A DNA stretch of 64,000 bases from Microbacterium salsuginis (GTDB taxonomy: Bacteria > Actinomycetota > Actinomycetes > Actinomycetales > Microbacteriaceae): NCBI RefSeq assembly GCF_012524205.1, contig NZ_JABACI010000003.1, positions 264,389-328,388 on the forward strand, read 5' to 3'. The notes beneath the pieces were generated by a model, which saw nothing but the letters and a program-made list of their open reading frames with translations, was not told the origin of the DNA and did no database searches. Below, piece after piece: positions 48,831 to 58,076 of this stretch. Position 1 is the stretch's first letter; each line of letters begins with the position of its first letter. Position numbers and translations under genes: made by a program.

Positions 48831-50462
48831 GTGTCCGTCGCGACATCGCCCGCGCTCATGATCGACGGCCGGTCGCCCACCGACGCGCCGTTGCACCATG
48901 TGTGGAGCGTGTGCGTCGGGGCCGGCCGGGCCAACGAGGCGCTCCGTGCGGACTGGCAGAGCCACTTCCGCGAAGCGGTCACGACGTTCGGTGCACGATA
49001 CGTGCGATTCCACGGCCTCTTCCACGACGACATGTTCGTCTACCGCGCATCGAACGGCGGCGGCTTCGGTCCGCCGACTCCCCTCGCCAAACCGGTGTAC
49101 ACCTTCGCGTACGTCGACAAGGTCTTCGACGCGATCCTCGACACGGGGGCTCGCCCCTTCGTCGAGCTGGGATTCATGCCGCGCGAGCTCGCAACGCAGA
49201 CCGAGACCCTCTTCTGGTGGAAGGCGCACTGCAGCCCGCCGAACGACATGAACGCGTGGGTCGACCTCGTCACGGCGACCGTTCAGCACTGGATGGAGCG
49301 CTACGGCCGCGAGGAGGTGCGCACGTGGCCGTTCGAAGTGTGGAACGAGCCGAATCTCGTGCCTCATTTCTGGACCGGTACCCGCACGCAGTACTTCGAG
49401 CTGTACGAGGCGACCGCCCGCGCGCTGAAGGCGATCGACCCCGGCCTCAAGGTCGGCGGCCCCTCGTCATCGGTCTTCGTCCCCGACTCCCGCTACGACG
49501 GCGAGTACCACGACAGGTCCGTCGAGGCTGCGACGGCCGAAGCGCCCGACCCCGCGCTCCTGCCCTGGAAGCCGGTGTGGATCCACGAGCTCATCGCCTA
49601 CTGCGCGGAGCGCGATCTCCCGATCGACTTCTTCTCGACGCACCTCTACCCCACCGACTACGCCTTCGACACCCAAGGAGTCGGCCGGTCGATCAGCCGG
49701 GACCGGGATGCGACGCGCAACGACCTCGAACAGATGCGACAGATCATCGCGGCATCCCCCTATCCGGATGCTGATCTGCACATCACCGAGTGGTCGACGT
49801 CACCCTCGAGCCGGGATCGGATGCACGACACCGTGTACGCCGCCACCTACATCACGCGGGCGTTCCTGCAGGCTCACACACTCGCCGACTCCATCTCGTA
49901 CTGGGCCTTCACAGATGTCTTCGAAGAGGGCGGGGGCGGCATCGGGCCGTTCCACGGCGGGTTCGGCTTCGTCAACGAGCAGGGCATCCACAAGCCGACC
50001 TTCCACGCGATGACGATGCTCCACCGGCTCGGCGACCGCATCGCCCTCCAGACCGAGCACGGCATCATCACGCGCACGACCGACGATGCGATCGCCGCCC
50101 TCTTCTTCAACTACCCCGACTCGATGGGCTCGCGGTCCGTCGGCGATGCCACCAGCTACGCACAGACGCGCCGGCTCGCGGGCGAGGGGCCCGCTCGCCG
50201 CATCAGCCACTCCGTCTCGGGGCTCATCCCCGGCGACATCTACGCCGTCGAGATCCTCGACCTCGACCACGGAAACGTGGCCGAGTCGTGGCACCAGCTC
50301 GGCGAGCCTCTCAACCTCTCTCGGCAGCAGGTCGCGGATCTCAAGAGGATCGCCGACGACCTCGACTCGAGCACGCTCACGGTGAACGACGACGGCGTGC
50401 TCGCGATCGACATCACCCTGGCGCCCTGGGCCGTCATGTCGATCTCACGAGCGATTCCCTGA
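48831..50462 (+). CDS. GH39 family glycoside hydrolase (beta-xylosidase-like)
   Basis: A 543-residue family 39 glycosidase. Acid/base Glu173 is in FEVWNEPNLVPHFW and nucleophile Glu320 is in LHITEWSTSPSSRD; WWKAHCSPP and FFSTHLYPTDY complete the barrel, with a C-terminal beta-sandwich. There is no signal peptide, so it cleaves imported xylosides or related glycosides in the cytoplasm. GTG 48831 follows AAAGGAGG ideally. It heads an operon with a binding protein and two permeases and is controlled by the promoter and operator just upstream. Confidence 0.92.
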   Translation: MSVATSPALMIDGRSPTDAPLHHVWSVCVGAGRANEALRADWQSHFREAVTTFGARYVRFHGLFHDDMFVYRASNGGGFGPPTPLAKPVYTFAYVDKVFDAILDTGARPFVELGFMPRELATQTETLFWWKAHCSPPNDMNAWVDLVTATVQHWMERYGREEVRTWPFEVWNEPNLVPHFWTGTRTQYFELYEATARALKAIDPGLKVGGPSSSVFVPDSRYDGEYHDRSVEAATAEAPDPALLPWKPVWIHELIAYCAERDLPIDFFSTHLYPTDYAFDTQGVGRSISRDRDATRNDLEQMRQIIAASPYPDADLHITEWSTSPSSRDRMHDTVYAATYITRAFLQAHTLADSISYWAFTDVFEEGGGGIGPFHGGFGFVNEQGIHKPTFHAMTMLHRLGDRIALQTEHGIITRTTDDAIAALFFNYPDSMGSRSVGDATSYAQTRRLAGEGPARRISHSVSGLIPGDIYAVEILDLDHGNVAESWHQLGEPLNLSRQQVADLKRIADDLDSSTLTVNDDGVLAIDITLAPWAVMSISRAIP

Positions 50463-50506
50463 CCCAGCTGTTCCGCGTACGACGACGTCACGAAAGGACC
50501 CACATC

Positions 50507-51823
50507 ATGAGATTCAGCAAGCGAGCCGCCGCCGTCGCGGCCACCGCAACGCTCACGACTCTCGCCCTCGCCTCCTGCAGCGGAGGCGGCGGGGGTGGCG
50601 GAGGCGGCGAAGAGGCCACCGACGAGAACAAGCCCGAGAAGCTGACCGTCGCGGCGTGGATGGACTTCCCGCCCGAGCTTCTGGCGTCCTTCGAGGAGGA
50701 GTACGGCATCGAGGTCGTGGTGAACTCCTTCCCCGACGGCGCGTCTGCCCAGACCGTCCTGCGCAACGGTCTCTCATCCGAAGGAGCGGGGCTGTCGGAC
50801 GTCCATCTCGTCGAGCTCGACTGGTGGACCGAGATGATGGCCGTCCCCGAGGACTGGGTGGAGCTGCCCGAGATCCCCGACCGCTGGGTGGACTGGAAGG
50901 TCACGCAGGGCTCCGTCGACGGCGTGATCACCGGATACGGCACCGACATCGGCCCTCTCGGCATCGCTTTCAATCAGGACATGACGGGGACCGCAGGCGT
51001 CGCCGCCGATCCCGAGTCCTTCGGTGAGTTCATCGGAGGGGATGCCGCGACGTGGGAGTCGTTCCTCGACGCCGGCCGCGAATACGTGGCCGTCTCGGAC
51101 AACTTCTTCATCGACTCGCTCTCCAGCGCCTTCCAGGCCGCGATCAACCTGCTGCCGGACGCCTTCGAGGATCCCGAGTCGGGCAAGCCGTACAACCTGG
51201 CCGACAACGCGGCCATCGAAGAGCTCTTCATGACCTTCGCCGAGGCGGCCGAGGACGGCATCTCCGCCGGCATCCCCATCGGGCATGCTGACTGGGGAGC
51301 CGGGTTCCAGAACCGCCAGTGGGCGACCGTCGTGACGCCGGCCTGGATGGCCGGCATCATCGCAGAGAACGCCGACGGGATCCCGGGCTGGCGCGTCTCG
51401 AGCACGTTCCCGGACGGCGGCGGCAACTGGGGCGGATCGTTCTTCGCGGTGCCGTCGACGGGCGAGAACACCGGATGGGCGGTCGAGCTGGCCGACTACC
51501 TGACCTCACCGGATGCCGCGGTCCAGTGGTTCCACACGACGGGTCAGTTCCCGTCCCAGCTGGAGGCCATCGAGAACCCCGACATCGCCGAGACCGAGAA
51601 CGAGTTCTTCGGCGGCCAGCGGCTCGGTCAGATCTACGGCGACCTCGCGGCGGCTGCCGGAGACGCCGCGGCGGGCGGATACCGCGGCGAGAACTTCGCG
51701 GGCATCCAGACGCTCGTGACCGACGGCATCCGGCTCGTCGAATCGGGCAGTGCCACGCCTCAAGAGGCGTGGGACTCGGTGGTGAGCGACTTCGAAGCGC
51801 TCGGATTCGACACCGCAGGCTGA
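50507..51823 (+). CDS. extracellular sugar-binding lipoprotein of ABC importer
   Basis: A 438-residue family 1 solute-binding protein. The lipoprotein signal is RFSKRAAAVAATATLTTLAL-ASC with the modified cysteine at 24, followed by a polyglycine linker. The mature part starts KLTVAAWMDFPPELLASFEE. It delivers a xyloside-type sugar, judging from the GH39 gene upstream, to the permeases downstream. GAAAGGA precedes the ATG. The frame is open further upstream through the GH39 gene, but only this start gives a signal peptide. Confidence 0.92.
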   Translation: MRFSKRAAAVAATATLTTLALASCSGGGGGGGGGEEATDENKPEKLTVAAWMDFPPELLASFEEEYGIEVVVNSFPDGASAQTVLRNGLSSEGAGLSDVHLVELDWWTEMMAVPEDWVELPEIPDRWVDWKVTQGSVDGVITGYGTDIGPLGIAFNQDMTGTAGVAADPESFGEFIGGDAATWESFLDAGREYVAVSDNFFIDSLSSAFQAAINLLPDAFEDPESGKPYNLADNAAIEELFMTFAEAAEDGISAGIPIGHADWGAGFQNRQWATVVTPAWMAGIIAENADGIPGWRVSSTFPDGGGNWGGSFFAVPSTGENTGWAVELADYLTSPDAAVQWFHTTGQFPSQLEAIENPDIAETENEFFGGQRLGQIYGDLAAAAGDAAAGGYRGENFAGIQTLVTDGIRLVESGSATPQEAWDSVVSDFEALGFDTAG

Positions 51824-51902
51824 TTCCCCCGGCGGTCCGGCTCATCGCTGAGCCGGACCGCCGACCTGACGCACCAGACCAGAACCACGGAAGGCTCGAA
51901 CG

Positions 51903-52988
51903 ATGGCAGTCACTTCAGCGATGCCCCGCACCGTGAGGCGGGTGGGATGGGGGCAGCGGCTCTCGCGCTGGGACTTCAAGCTCTCGCCGTACCTGTACGT
52001 CTCGCCGTTCTTCCTGCTGTTCGCGGTCTTCGGCGCGTTCCCGCTCTTCTTCAACATCGTCGTCGCGCTGCATGACTGGCATCGCCGTTCCGGGATGGGC
52101 GAATTCGTCGGTCTCGACAACTTCGCCTGGGTGCTGCGGCAGCCGCTGTTCTGGCGCTCGCTCGAGAACACCATCTCGATCTTCCTGCTCGGCGGCATCC
52201 CGCAGCTCATCCTCGCTCTGCTGATCGCGGCCATCCTCGACCAGAACCTGCGCGCCCGCACCTTCTGGCGCATGAGCGTGCTCATCCCCTTCGTCGTCAT
52301 GCCCGTGGCGACGTCGATGATCTTCGGTCAGGTCTTCGGCCAGTTCGGCATCCTGGTGCCGAACCTCCACGCCCTGGGCCTGTTCACCGAAAGCAGTTCG
52401 CCGTTCTTCCAGGACAGGCTGCTGTCGCACATCGCGATCGGCTCGATGGTCGTCTTCCGGTGGACGGGCTACAACGCGCTGATCCTCCTCGCGGCCATGC
52501 AGGCTGTCCCGCGAGACCTCTACGAGGCTGCGACGGTCGACGGTGCGAGCCGCTTCCGCCAGTTCTTCTCGGTCACGATCCCGGGCATCCGTCCGACGCT
52601 GATCTTCGTCATCCTCACAATGACCATCGGCGGTCTCGAGATCTTCGACGAGGCGCGACTGTTCGACGGCGGCGGGACGGGCGGCGGCTCGGGGGGCGCC
52701 GACAACCAGTGGACCACCGTGATGCTGTACCTCTTCAACCTGGGCTTCGGGGAGTGGCAGGACCGGCTCGGCCAGGCCGCGGCGGTGGGCTGGATCTTCG
52801 CGTTCATCATCCTCGTGATCTCGCTGCTCAACTTCCTGCTCACGCGGTCGATCTCGTCGTCGGGCGCCCCACGCGACCGCGGCCGCCGGTTGCGGCGTCC
52901 GCGTCCGCCGCGCCGTCCGGAACCGACCCTCGTGGGCTCGACGCCGGCCGCCGTCGCCGAAAACACGATGGAAGGAGTCCTTCGATGA
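51903..52988 (+). CDS. sugar ABC transporter permease (MalF-like)
   Basis: A 361-residue permease. The first helix region is YLYVSPFFLLFAVFGAFPLF and the EAA loop is YEAATVDGASRFRQFFSVTI. A glycine-rich insertion (FDGGGTGGGSGGADN) lies in the external loop before the last helix, and a basic, proline-rich C-terminal tail of about 45 residues ends the protein. The stop overlaps the next start (ATGA), coupling the two permeases. No ATPase gene is present in the operon, so a shared MsiK-type ATPase is expected elsewhere. Confidence 0.92.
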   Translation: MAVTSAMPRTVRRVGWGQRLSRWDFKLSPYLYVSPFFLLFAVFGAFPLFFNIVVALHDWHRRSGMGEFVGLDNFAWVLRQPLFWRSLENTISIFLLGGIPQLILALLIAAILDQNLRARTFWRMSVLIPFVVMPVATSMIFGQVFGQFGILVPNLHALGLFTESSSPFFQDRLLSHIAIGSMVVFRWTGYNALILLAAMQAVPRDLYEAATVDGASRFRQFFSVTIPGIRPTLIFVILTMTIGGLEIFDEARLFDGGGTGGGSGGADNQWTTVMLYLFNLGFGEWQDRLGQAAAVGWIFAFIILVISLLNFLLTRSISSSGAPRDRGRRLRRPRPPRRPEPTLVGSTPAAVAENTMEGVLR

Positions 52989-53914
52989 GCACGGCCTTCA
53001 TCGAGAACACCGCCGGCCGCGGAGCCGCGCGGTATGCGAAGAAGCGGGCGGCCCGGGGCCGACCGATCGCGTCGCACAACCCGTCGGCGCGCCGGCCGGG
53101 CTGGGTCACGTACGGCTTCCTCACCGTCGTCATCGTGCTGTCGGTGTTCCCGCTGTACGCGGCCGCTATGTACGGATCGTCGACGACCACCGAGATCACG
53201 AGATCGGTGGGAAGCCTCCCCCGGTGGCTGCCGACCGCCACGCTGTGGGAGAACTTCGGCGAGGTCTTCGCCGCCGAGCAGTTCAGCATCTGGCTGGCGT
53301 TCGCGAACTCGCTGCTGGTCGCGGTGACCGTGAGCGCGTCGGTGGTCCTCTTCTCGACGCTCGCGGGCTTCAGCTTCTCGAAGCTGCGCTTCCCGGGCCG
53401 TCGCGCGCTGTACGTCGCGGTCCTCGCGACGCTCATCATCCCCGCGCAGGTCGGGACGATTCCGCTGTTCGTCATGATGAACGAGTTCGGGTGGATCGAT
53501 TCCCTGCTCGCGCTCATCGTCCCCGGTCTCGTGGGAGCTTTCGGCGTCTTCTGGATGACCCAGTACCTCGAAGAGGCGCTTCCCTACGAACTCATCGAGG
53601 CCGCGCGCGTCGATGGCGCGTCGATGCTGCGCACATTCTGGTCGATCGCGTTGCCCGCCGCTCGCCCCGCGGCGGCGACGCTCGCTCTCTTCACGTTCAT
53701 CGGCTCGTGGAACAGCTTCTTCTGGCCGTCGGTCGTCATGCGGTCACAGCTCACCATGCCGCTCGTCGTCCCCCAGCTGCGTGGGGCGTTCACGTCCGAC
53801 ACCGGACTCGTGATGGCGGGCGTCTTCCTGGTGGCAGCGCCGCTGCTCGTCGTGCTGATCCTCGCCGGCAAGCAGCTGGTGTCGGGTGTCATGGCCGGCG
53901 CCGTCAAGGGCTGA
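52985..53914 (+). CDS. carbohydrate ABC transporter permease (MalG-like)
   Basis: A 309-residue permease with six helices. The EAA loop is EAARVDGASMLRTFWSIALP. The N-terminal 38 residues are basic and cytoplasmic. The ATG overlaps the TGA of the MalF-like gene. It completes the LacI-controlled GH39 importer operon, which ends at the hairpin 53941-53980. Confidence 0.92.
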   Translation: MSTAFIENTAGRGAARYAKKRAARGRPIASHNPSARRPGWVTYGFLTVVIVLSVFPLYAAAMYGSSTTTEITRSVGSLPRWLPTATLWENFGEVFAAEQFSIWLAFANSLLVAVTVSASVVLFSTLAGFSFSKLRFPGRRALYVAVLATLIIPAQVGTIPLFVMMNEFGWIDSLLALIVPGLVGAFGVFWMTQYLEEALPYELIEAARVDGASMLRTFWSIALPAARPAAATLALFTFIGSWNSFFWPSVVMRSQLTMPLVVPQLRGAFTSDTGLVMAGVFLVAAPLLVVLILAGKQLVSGVMAGAVKG

Positions 53915-53940
53915 CGACACCCACCACCTTCGTTCACGCA

Positions 53941-53980
53941 CGTGCGGCGCGCATCATCCAGGGGTGACGCGCGCCGCACG
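53941..53980. terminator. bidirectional terminator-like hairpin
   Basis: CGTGCGGCGCGC (53941-53952) pairs perfectly with GCGCGCCGCACG (53969-53980) across a 16-base loop. It lies between the converging MalG-like and SDR genes. Confidence 0.65.
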
Positions 53981-54004
53981 ACGGTCAGTCGATGACGGAT
54001 GCCG

Positions 54005-54742
54005 TCACCACGGCACGGGACCGGAGTCGTCGATGAAGGTGCCCGACGGGGCGTCGTCGGGCAGCATGGCCGCGGTCAGCACGATGCGCGCGGCGTCATC
54101 GGCTGTCGTCGGAGCATGCTCGCGGTTGCCGGGGGCGAGGTCGGTCTGCACCCATCCGGGACACACCGACGTCACCTTGAGCTTGGTGCCGGCGAGCTTC
54201 TTGGACAGTCCGATCGTGATGCTGTTCACCGCAGCCTTCGAGGCCTGGTAGGCGGGGACGACGGTCGAGTAGAACGGTGAGTCCACGTTCTGCTGGTCGT
54301 TCAGGGAGCCCATCGTCGATGACACGTTGACGATGCGCCCTGCGTCACTCTGCATCAGCAGCGGCAGGAAGCCCTCGGTCGTCGCGGCGACTCCGAAGAC
54401 GTTGGTCTCGAACGTGGTGCGGAACGCGTCGACGTCGACGAAGTGGTGGTCACTCGAAGAGGTGGCCTCGGGCAGGACTCCGGCGTTGTTCACCAGGACG
54501 TCGAGCCGGCCGTGGCGCGCGGCGACGGTCGCTGCGGCCGCCGCGATGCTCTCCGTGGAGGTGACGTCCATGGCGAGCGCCTCCGCCCGCAATCCTTGCC
54601 CGACGAGGCCGTCAGCCGCGGTGCGCACGGCGTTCAGGTCCCGACCGGCGATGATCACGGTCGCTCCGGACTGGGCGAGGGCCGTGGCTGTCGCCAGCCC
54701 GAGTCCGCGGTTGCCGCCGGTGATCAATGCGATGGTGCTCAT
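54005..54742 (-). CDS. short-chain dehydrogenase/reductase
   Basis: A 245-residue classical SDR. Nucleotide-binding TGGNRGLG is at 8-15, NNAG follows near residue 90 (VLVNNAGVLPEATSS), SSTMGS provides the catalytic Ser, and YQASKAAV provides Tyr and Lys. The end DDSGPVPW is typical of a carbonyl reductase-like branch. Substrate unknown. It stands alone, converging on the sugar importer operon and lying downstream of the iron-binding lipoprotein gene on the same strand with a 139-base gap. Confidence 0.88.
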   Translation of the reverse strand: MSTIALITGGNRGLGLATATALAQSGATVIIAGRDLNAVRTAADGLVGQGLRAEALAMDVTSTESIAAAAATVAARHGRLDVLVNNAGVLPEATSSSDHHFVDVDAFRTTFETNVFGVAATTEGFLPLLMQSDAGRIVNVSSTMGSLNDQQNVDSPFYSTVVPAYQASKAAVNSITIGLSKKLAGTKLKVTSVCPGWVQTDLAPGNREHAPTTADDAARIVLTAAMLPDDAPSGTFIDDSGPVPW

Positions 54743-54881
54743 GAATCCAGGTGTCCTCTCTGCCGGGTGCAGGGCCCGGGAAGCGATCCGATGCTTCGAT
54801 CCTGAGGCCGGAGGACGATCGGTGCTGGCGGGAATCGGCCGGCGCGCGAGCGCCGGGTCCGATTCCCGCCAGGGGTTGGAC

Positions 54882-55877
54882 TCAGTCGAGCGGGTCGACC
54901 CCGAAGTGCTCCGCGAGTTCGGTGATCACCGCGTGCGCACCCTGGATCGAGACCGACGAGACGAACGTGCCGTCGTCGACGGCGACGACCTCGCCGGTCA
55001 GGCGCTCCCACAGCGGGTTCGACTCGAACTGCGCGCGCTGTGCGCGGGAGGCGTCGCCCTCGGCCCCGTCCGGCTCCCACGAGCTGACCAGGACGATCGA
55101 GGCATCCGCCTGCAGGATGTTCTCCGCCGACAGCGGCACGAAGATCGTCTCGGTGGTGTCGGGAGCATCCGCCGGCCGCGGCAGACCCATGTCGGTCATG
55201 ATCTCGCCGATGAACGAGTTGCTCGAGTACAGCCGGGCGGTGTCCTCGCCGGCGAAGCGCACGAGCGAGTACGTGGTCTCGGGGTCCTGCGCGAGGATCT
55301 GCTCGCCGACGGCGGCCGCACGTTCTTCGTACTCGCTCACCGCGGCTTCGGCTTCGTCCTCGAGCCCCAGCGCCGTGCCCAGCAGCACGACGTTCTCCTT
55401 CCACGTCGGCCCGGTGCTCTCCGAGAACACGGTCGGCGCGATCTTCGACAGCTGCGGGTAGAGGGCCTCCTGCCGCACCTTCGCCGAGATGATCAGGTCG
55501 GGCTCGAGCTCGAGGATCTTCTCCAGGTCGGGCTCGGCGATGGTGCCGACATTCACCGCGTCGGCGGTCTCATCGCTCACGTCGCCGAGGTACGGCGCGA
55601 ACGGGTTCTCGGGGTCCTGCCGGTACTCGGCGTAGCCGACGAGTTCGGCGCCGAGCAGCAGCGTCGCGTCGACGTAGCTCGGGTCCAGCGCGACCACCCT
55701 GATGGGACGCTCCGGGATGGTCGTCTCCCCCATCGCGTGCTCGATCGTGAGCGGGAATCCGCTGTCGGAGGAGGCTTCAGGGGCGGCCTCGTCGGCAGAG
55801 GTGGACTGGCAGGCGGCCAGGCCGAGCACGAGGGCGCCGGCGGTGATCACCGACAGGACGGAGCGGAGTGAAGGCAT
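54882..55877 (-). CDS. siderophore-iron ABC transporter substrate-binding lipoprotein
   Basis: A 331-residue FecB/FhuD-type binding protein. The lipoprotein signal ends at Cys23 (ALVLGLAACQST). ERPIRVVALDPSYVDATLLL and AEPDLEKILELEPDLIIS are family landmarks. It binds a ferric siderophore for the divergent permease and ATPase genes. The region between them holds a DtxR-type iron box, so expression should rise under iron limitation. Confidence 0.92.
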   Translation of the reverse strand: MPSLRSVLSVITAGALVLGLAACQSTSADEAAPEASSDSGFPLTIEHAMGETTIPERPIRVVALDPSYVDATLLLGAELVGYAEYRQDPENPFAPYLGDVSDETADAVNVGTIAEPDLEKILELEPDLIISAKVRQEALYPQLSKIAPTVFSESTGPTWKENVVLLGTALGLEDEAEAAVSEYEERAAAVGEQILAQDPETTYSLVRFAGEDTARLYSSNSFIGEIMTDMGLPRPADAPDTTETIFVPLSAENILQADASIVLVSSWEPDGAEGDASRAQRAQFESNPLWERLTGEVVAVDDGTFVSSVSIQGAHAVITELAEHFGVDPLD

Positions 55878-55928
55878 GGGAGTGGCAGGTGCTTTCTCGT
55901 CACGGTTAGGATGGAATGTCGCACGCAG

Positions 55929-55947
55929 GAAGCTAAGGCTTACCTAA
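55929..55947. promoter_or_regulatory. DtxR/IdeR-type iron box
   Basis: On the minus strand TTAGGTAAGCCTTAGCTTC fits the 19-bp DtxR/IdeR consensus (TTAGGTTAGGCTAACCTAA) well in the left half and centre. It lies in the 109-bp divergent region of the siderophore transporter genes. Confidence 0.75.
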
Positions 55948-55986
55948 GTTGGCACCCCCGAATCTAGCAGACGACGAAACGCGCCC

Positions 55987-57000
55987 GTGATCCTCATCTC
56001 CCCGCCGCGGCGGCGCCCGAGCCGCCCGGTCGTGCTCGTCGGAGCCGTCGTCGCGATCGTCGTGGCCGCGGTGCTGAGCGTGTGCGTCGGCGGCATGCCG
56101 ACGTCACCCGTCCAGGTGTTCACGGCGCTCTTCGCCCCTACCGGGACCGACGCCGACGTGGCGATCACCGGCCTCCGCGTGCCCCGCACGGTCCTCGGCA
56201 TCCTGGTCGGCGCGTGTCTCGGACTCGCGGGAACCCTCGTCCAGGGGCACACGCGCAACCCGATCGCCGACCCCGGCCTGCTCGGAATCTTCCAGGGTGC
56301 CGCGTTGGCGATCGTCCTCGTCGCTGCGACGGGCGATCCGTCCGGTCCCGTCCAGGCACTCTTCTCCTTCATCGGGGCGCTGGGCGCCTCGGCGCTCGTG
56401 TTCGCGATCGCCGCGAGCGCGCGTGGAGGCGCCACCCCCATCACGCTGGTCCTCGCCGGCGTCGCAGTGTCGGCGCTGTTCGGCGCACTCGTCACCGCGA
56501 CCGTGCTGATGAACCTCGACGCGCTCGACGCGCTTCGCTTCTGGCAGGTCGGATCGCTCGCGACGCGCAACGGCGCCCTGGCCTACATGTGGCCGTTCGT
56601 CGTGGTCGGGGCCGCGCTCGCGCTGGCGAACGGGCCGGCGCTCAATGCGCTGGCGCTCGGACCGCAGGCCGCGGCATCCCTCGGCGTCTCCTTACGGCGG
56701 GCGCGCGTGCTCGGCATCGCGGCCATCACTCTGCTGGCGGGTGCTGCGGTCATGCTCGCCGGGCCGATCGCGTTCGCGGGGCTCATCGTGCCGCACATCG
56801 CGCGGGCGCTGGTCGGCGCCGACTACCGCTGGCAGCTCCCGGCGTCCGCGCTCATCGGCAGCGCGGTCCTCCTCGTCGCCGACACCATCGGTCGCGTCAT
56901 CGCGCAACCCGGCGAGCTCTCGGTCTCGGTCGTGCTGGCCGTCGCCGGCGCACCGTTCTTCATCGCGCTCGCGCGTCGTGGGCGGGTGGTCTCGCTGTGA
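55987..57000 (+). CDS. siderophore-iron ABC transporter permease (FecCD family)
   Basis: A 337-residue FecCD permease with about nine hydrophobic segments. LRVPRTVLGILVGACLGLAG is the conserved early loop, followed by GHTRNPIADPGLLGIFQGA; GPIAFAGLIVPHIARALVG is the cytoplasmic loop that meets the ATPase. GTG 55987 starts the gene, with a weak ribosome binding site. The next permease gene overlaps its stop by GTGA. Confidence 0.92.
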   Translation: MILISPPRRRPSRPVVLVGAVVAIVVAAVLSVCVGGMPTSPVQVFTALFAPTGTDADVAITGLRVPRTVLGILVGACLGLAGTLVQGHTRNPIADPGLLGIFQGAALAIVLVAATGDPSGPVQALFSFIGALGASALVFAIAASARGGATPITLVLAGVAVSALFGALVTATVLMNLDALDALRFWQVGSLATRNGALAYMWPFVVVGAALALANGPALNALALGPQAAASLGVSLRRARVLGIAAITLLAGAAVMLAGPIAFAGLIVPHIARALVGADYRWQLPASALIGSAVLLVADTIGRVIAQPGELSVSVVLAVAGAPFFIALARRGRVVSL

Positions 57001-58076
57001 CCACCACGAGTTCGCGACGGCCGCTGCTCCCGGTCATCCGCTGGGGTCCGGTGTCCGTGCTGTGGCGTGCGCGCGGTGTCGCGGTGCTGGCGGCCCTGCT
57101 CGTGGCGACCGTGCTCGCTTGTGCGCTGCACGTATCGCTCGGCGGCAGCTCGATCGACTTCGTGGCGGTGCTCAGCACCCTGTTCGGCGCCCCGCCCGAC
57201 CCGCGGACCGAGCTGGCCGTGATGGAGTTCCGGATGCCGCGCACGGTCGCCGCTGTCGTGTCGGGGTCGGCGCTGGCCGTCGCCGGCGCGATCACGCAGA
57301 CCATCGCGCGCAACCCGCTGGCCAGCCCCGACATCCTCGGGGTGACGGCGGGCGCGTCGCTCGGTGCGGTCGGCGTGCTGGTGCTCGCCGGCGGCGGCGC
57401 GGGCGGGCTCTCTGGAGCCGCGGCGCTCATCGGGATGCCGGCGGCCGCGTTCCTCGGCGGCCTGCTCGCCGGGCTCGCGGTGTTCCTCCTCGCGTACCGG
57501 GGGTTGGTCGACGGCTACCGCATCGTGCTGGTCGGCCTCGGCGTCTCATGGCTCGCCACGAGCCTGGTCACGTGGCTGCTCACGCTCGGCGACGTCACGA
57601 ACGCCGCGCAGGCGCTCACCTGGATGTCGGGATCGCTCAACGCCGAGGAGTGGACGCTCGTCGGGCCGCTGTCGGTCGCGGCCCTCGTGCTCATGGTGGC
57701 GACGGGGTTCGTCGCGCGGCCTCTGTCGCTCACAGCCTTCGGGGAGCCGACGGCGATCGGGCTCGGCGCGCGCGTCAATCGGTCGCGAGCGCTGGCGCTC
57801 GTGGCAGCGGTGCTGCTGGCATCCCTCGCGACCGTCATCGCCGGACCGCTCGCTTTCGTCGCGCTGGCGGCCCCGCAGATCGCGCGCATGCTCGTGCGTT
57901 CCGCGACACCGCCCCTGGCAGCATCCGCCCTTGTCGGCGCCCTCATGGTGCTGCTCGCCGACGTGCTCACCGCCCGCCTGTTCCCCCTCCCGCTCCCCGC
58001 GGGCGTCGGGACGGCCATCATCGGCGTGCCCTACCTGGTCTGGCTGCTGATCACCACGCAACGGAGGACGGCATGA
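56997..58076 (+). CDS. siderophore-iron ABC transporter permease (FecCD family)
   Basis: A 359-residue FecCD permease, the second half of the channel. FRMPRTVAAVVSGSALAVAG and TIARNPLASPDILGVTAGAS are family motifs, and GPLAFVALAAPQIARMLV is the ATPase-contact loop. GTG 56997 overlaps the preceding stop, and its own stop overlaps the ATPase start (ATGA), so three genes are translationally coupled. Confidence 0.92.
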   Translation: MTTTSSRRPLLPVIRWGPVSVLWRARGVAVLAALLVATVLACALHVSLGGSSIDFVAVLSTLFGAPPDPRTELAVMEFRMPRTVAAVVSGSALAVAGAITQTIARNPLASPDILGVTAGASLGAVGVLVLAGGGAGGLSGAAALIGMPAAAFLGGLLAGLAVFLLAYRGLVDGYRIVLVGLGVSWLATSLVTWLLTLGDVTNAAQALTWMSGSLNAEEWTLVGPLSVAALVLMVATGFVARPLSLTAFGEPTAIGLGARVNRSRALALVAAVLLASLATVIAGPLAFVALAAPQIARMLVRSATPPLAASALVGALMVLLADVLTARLFPLPLPAGVGTAIIGVPYLVWLLITTQRRTA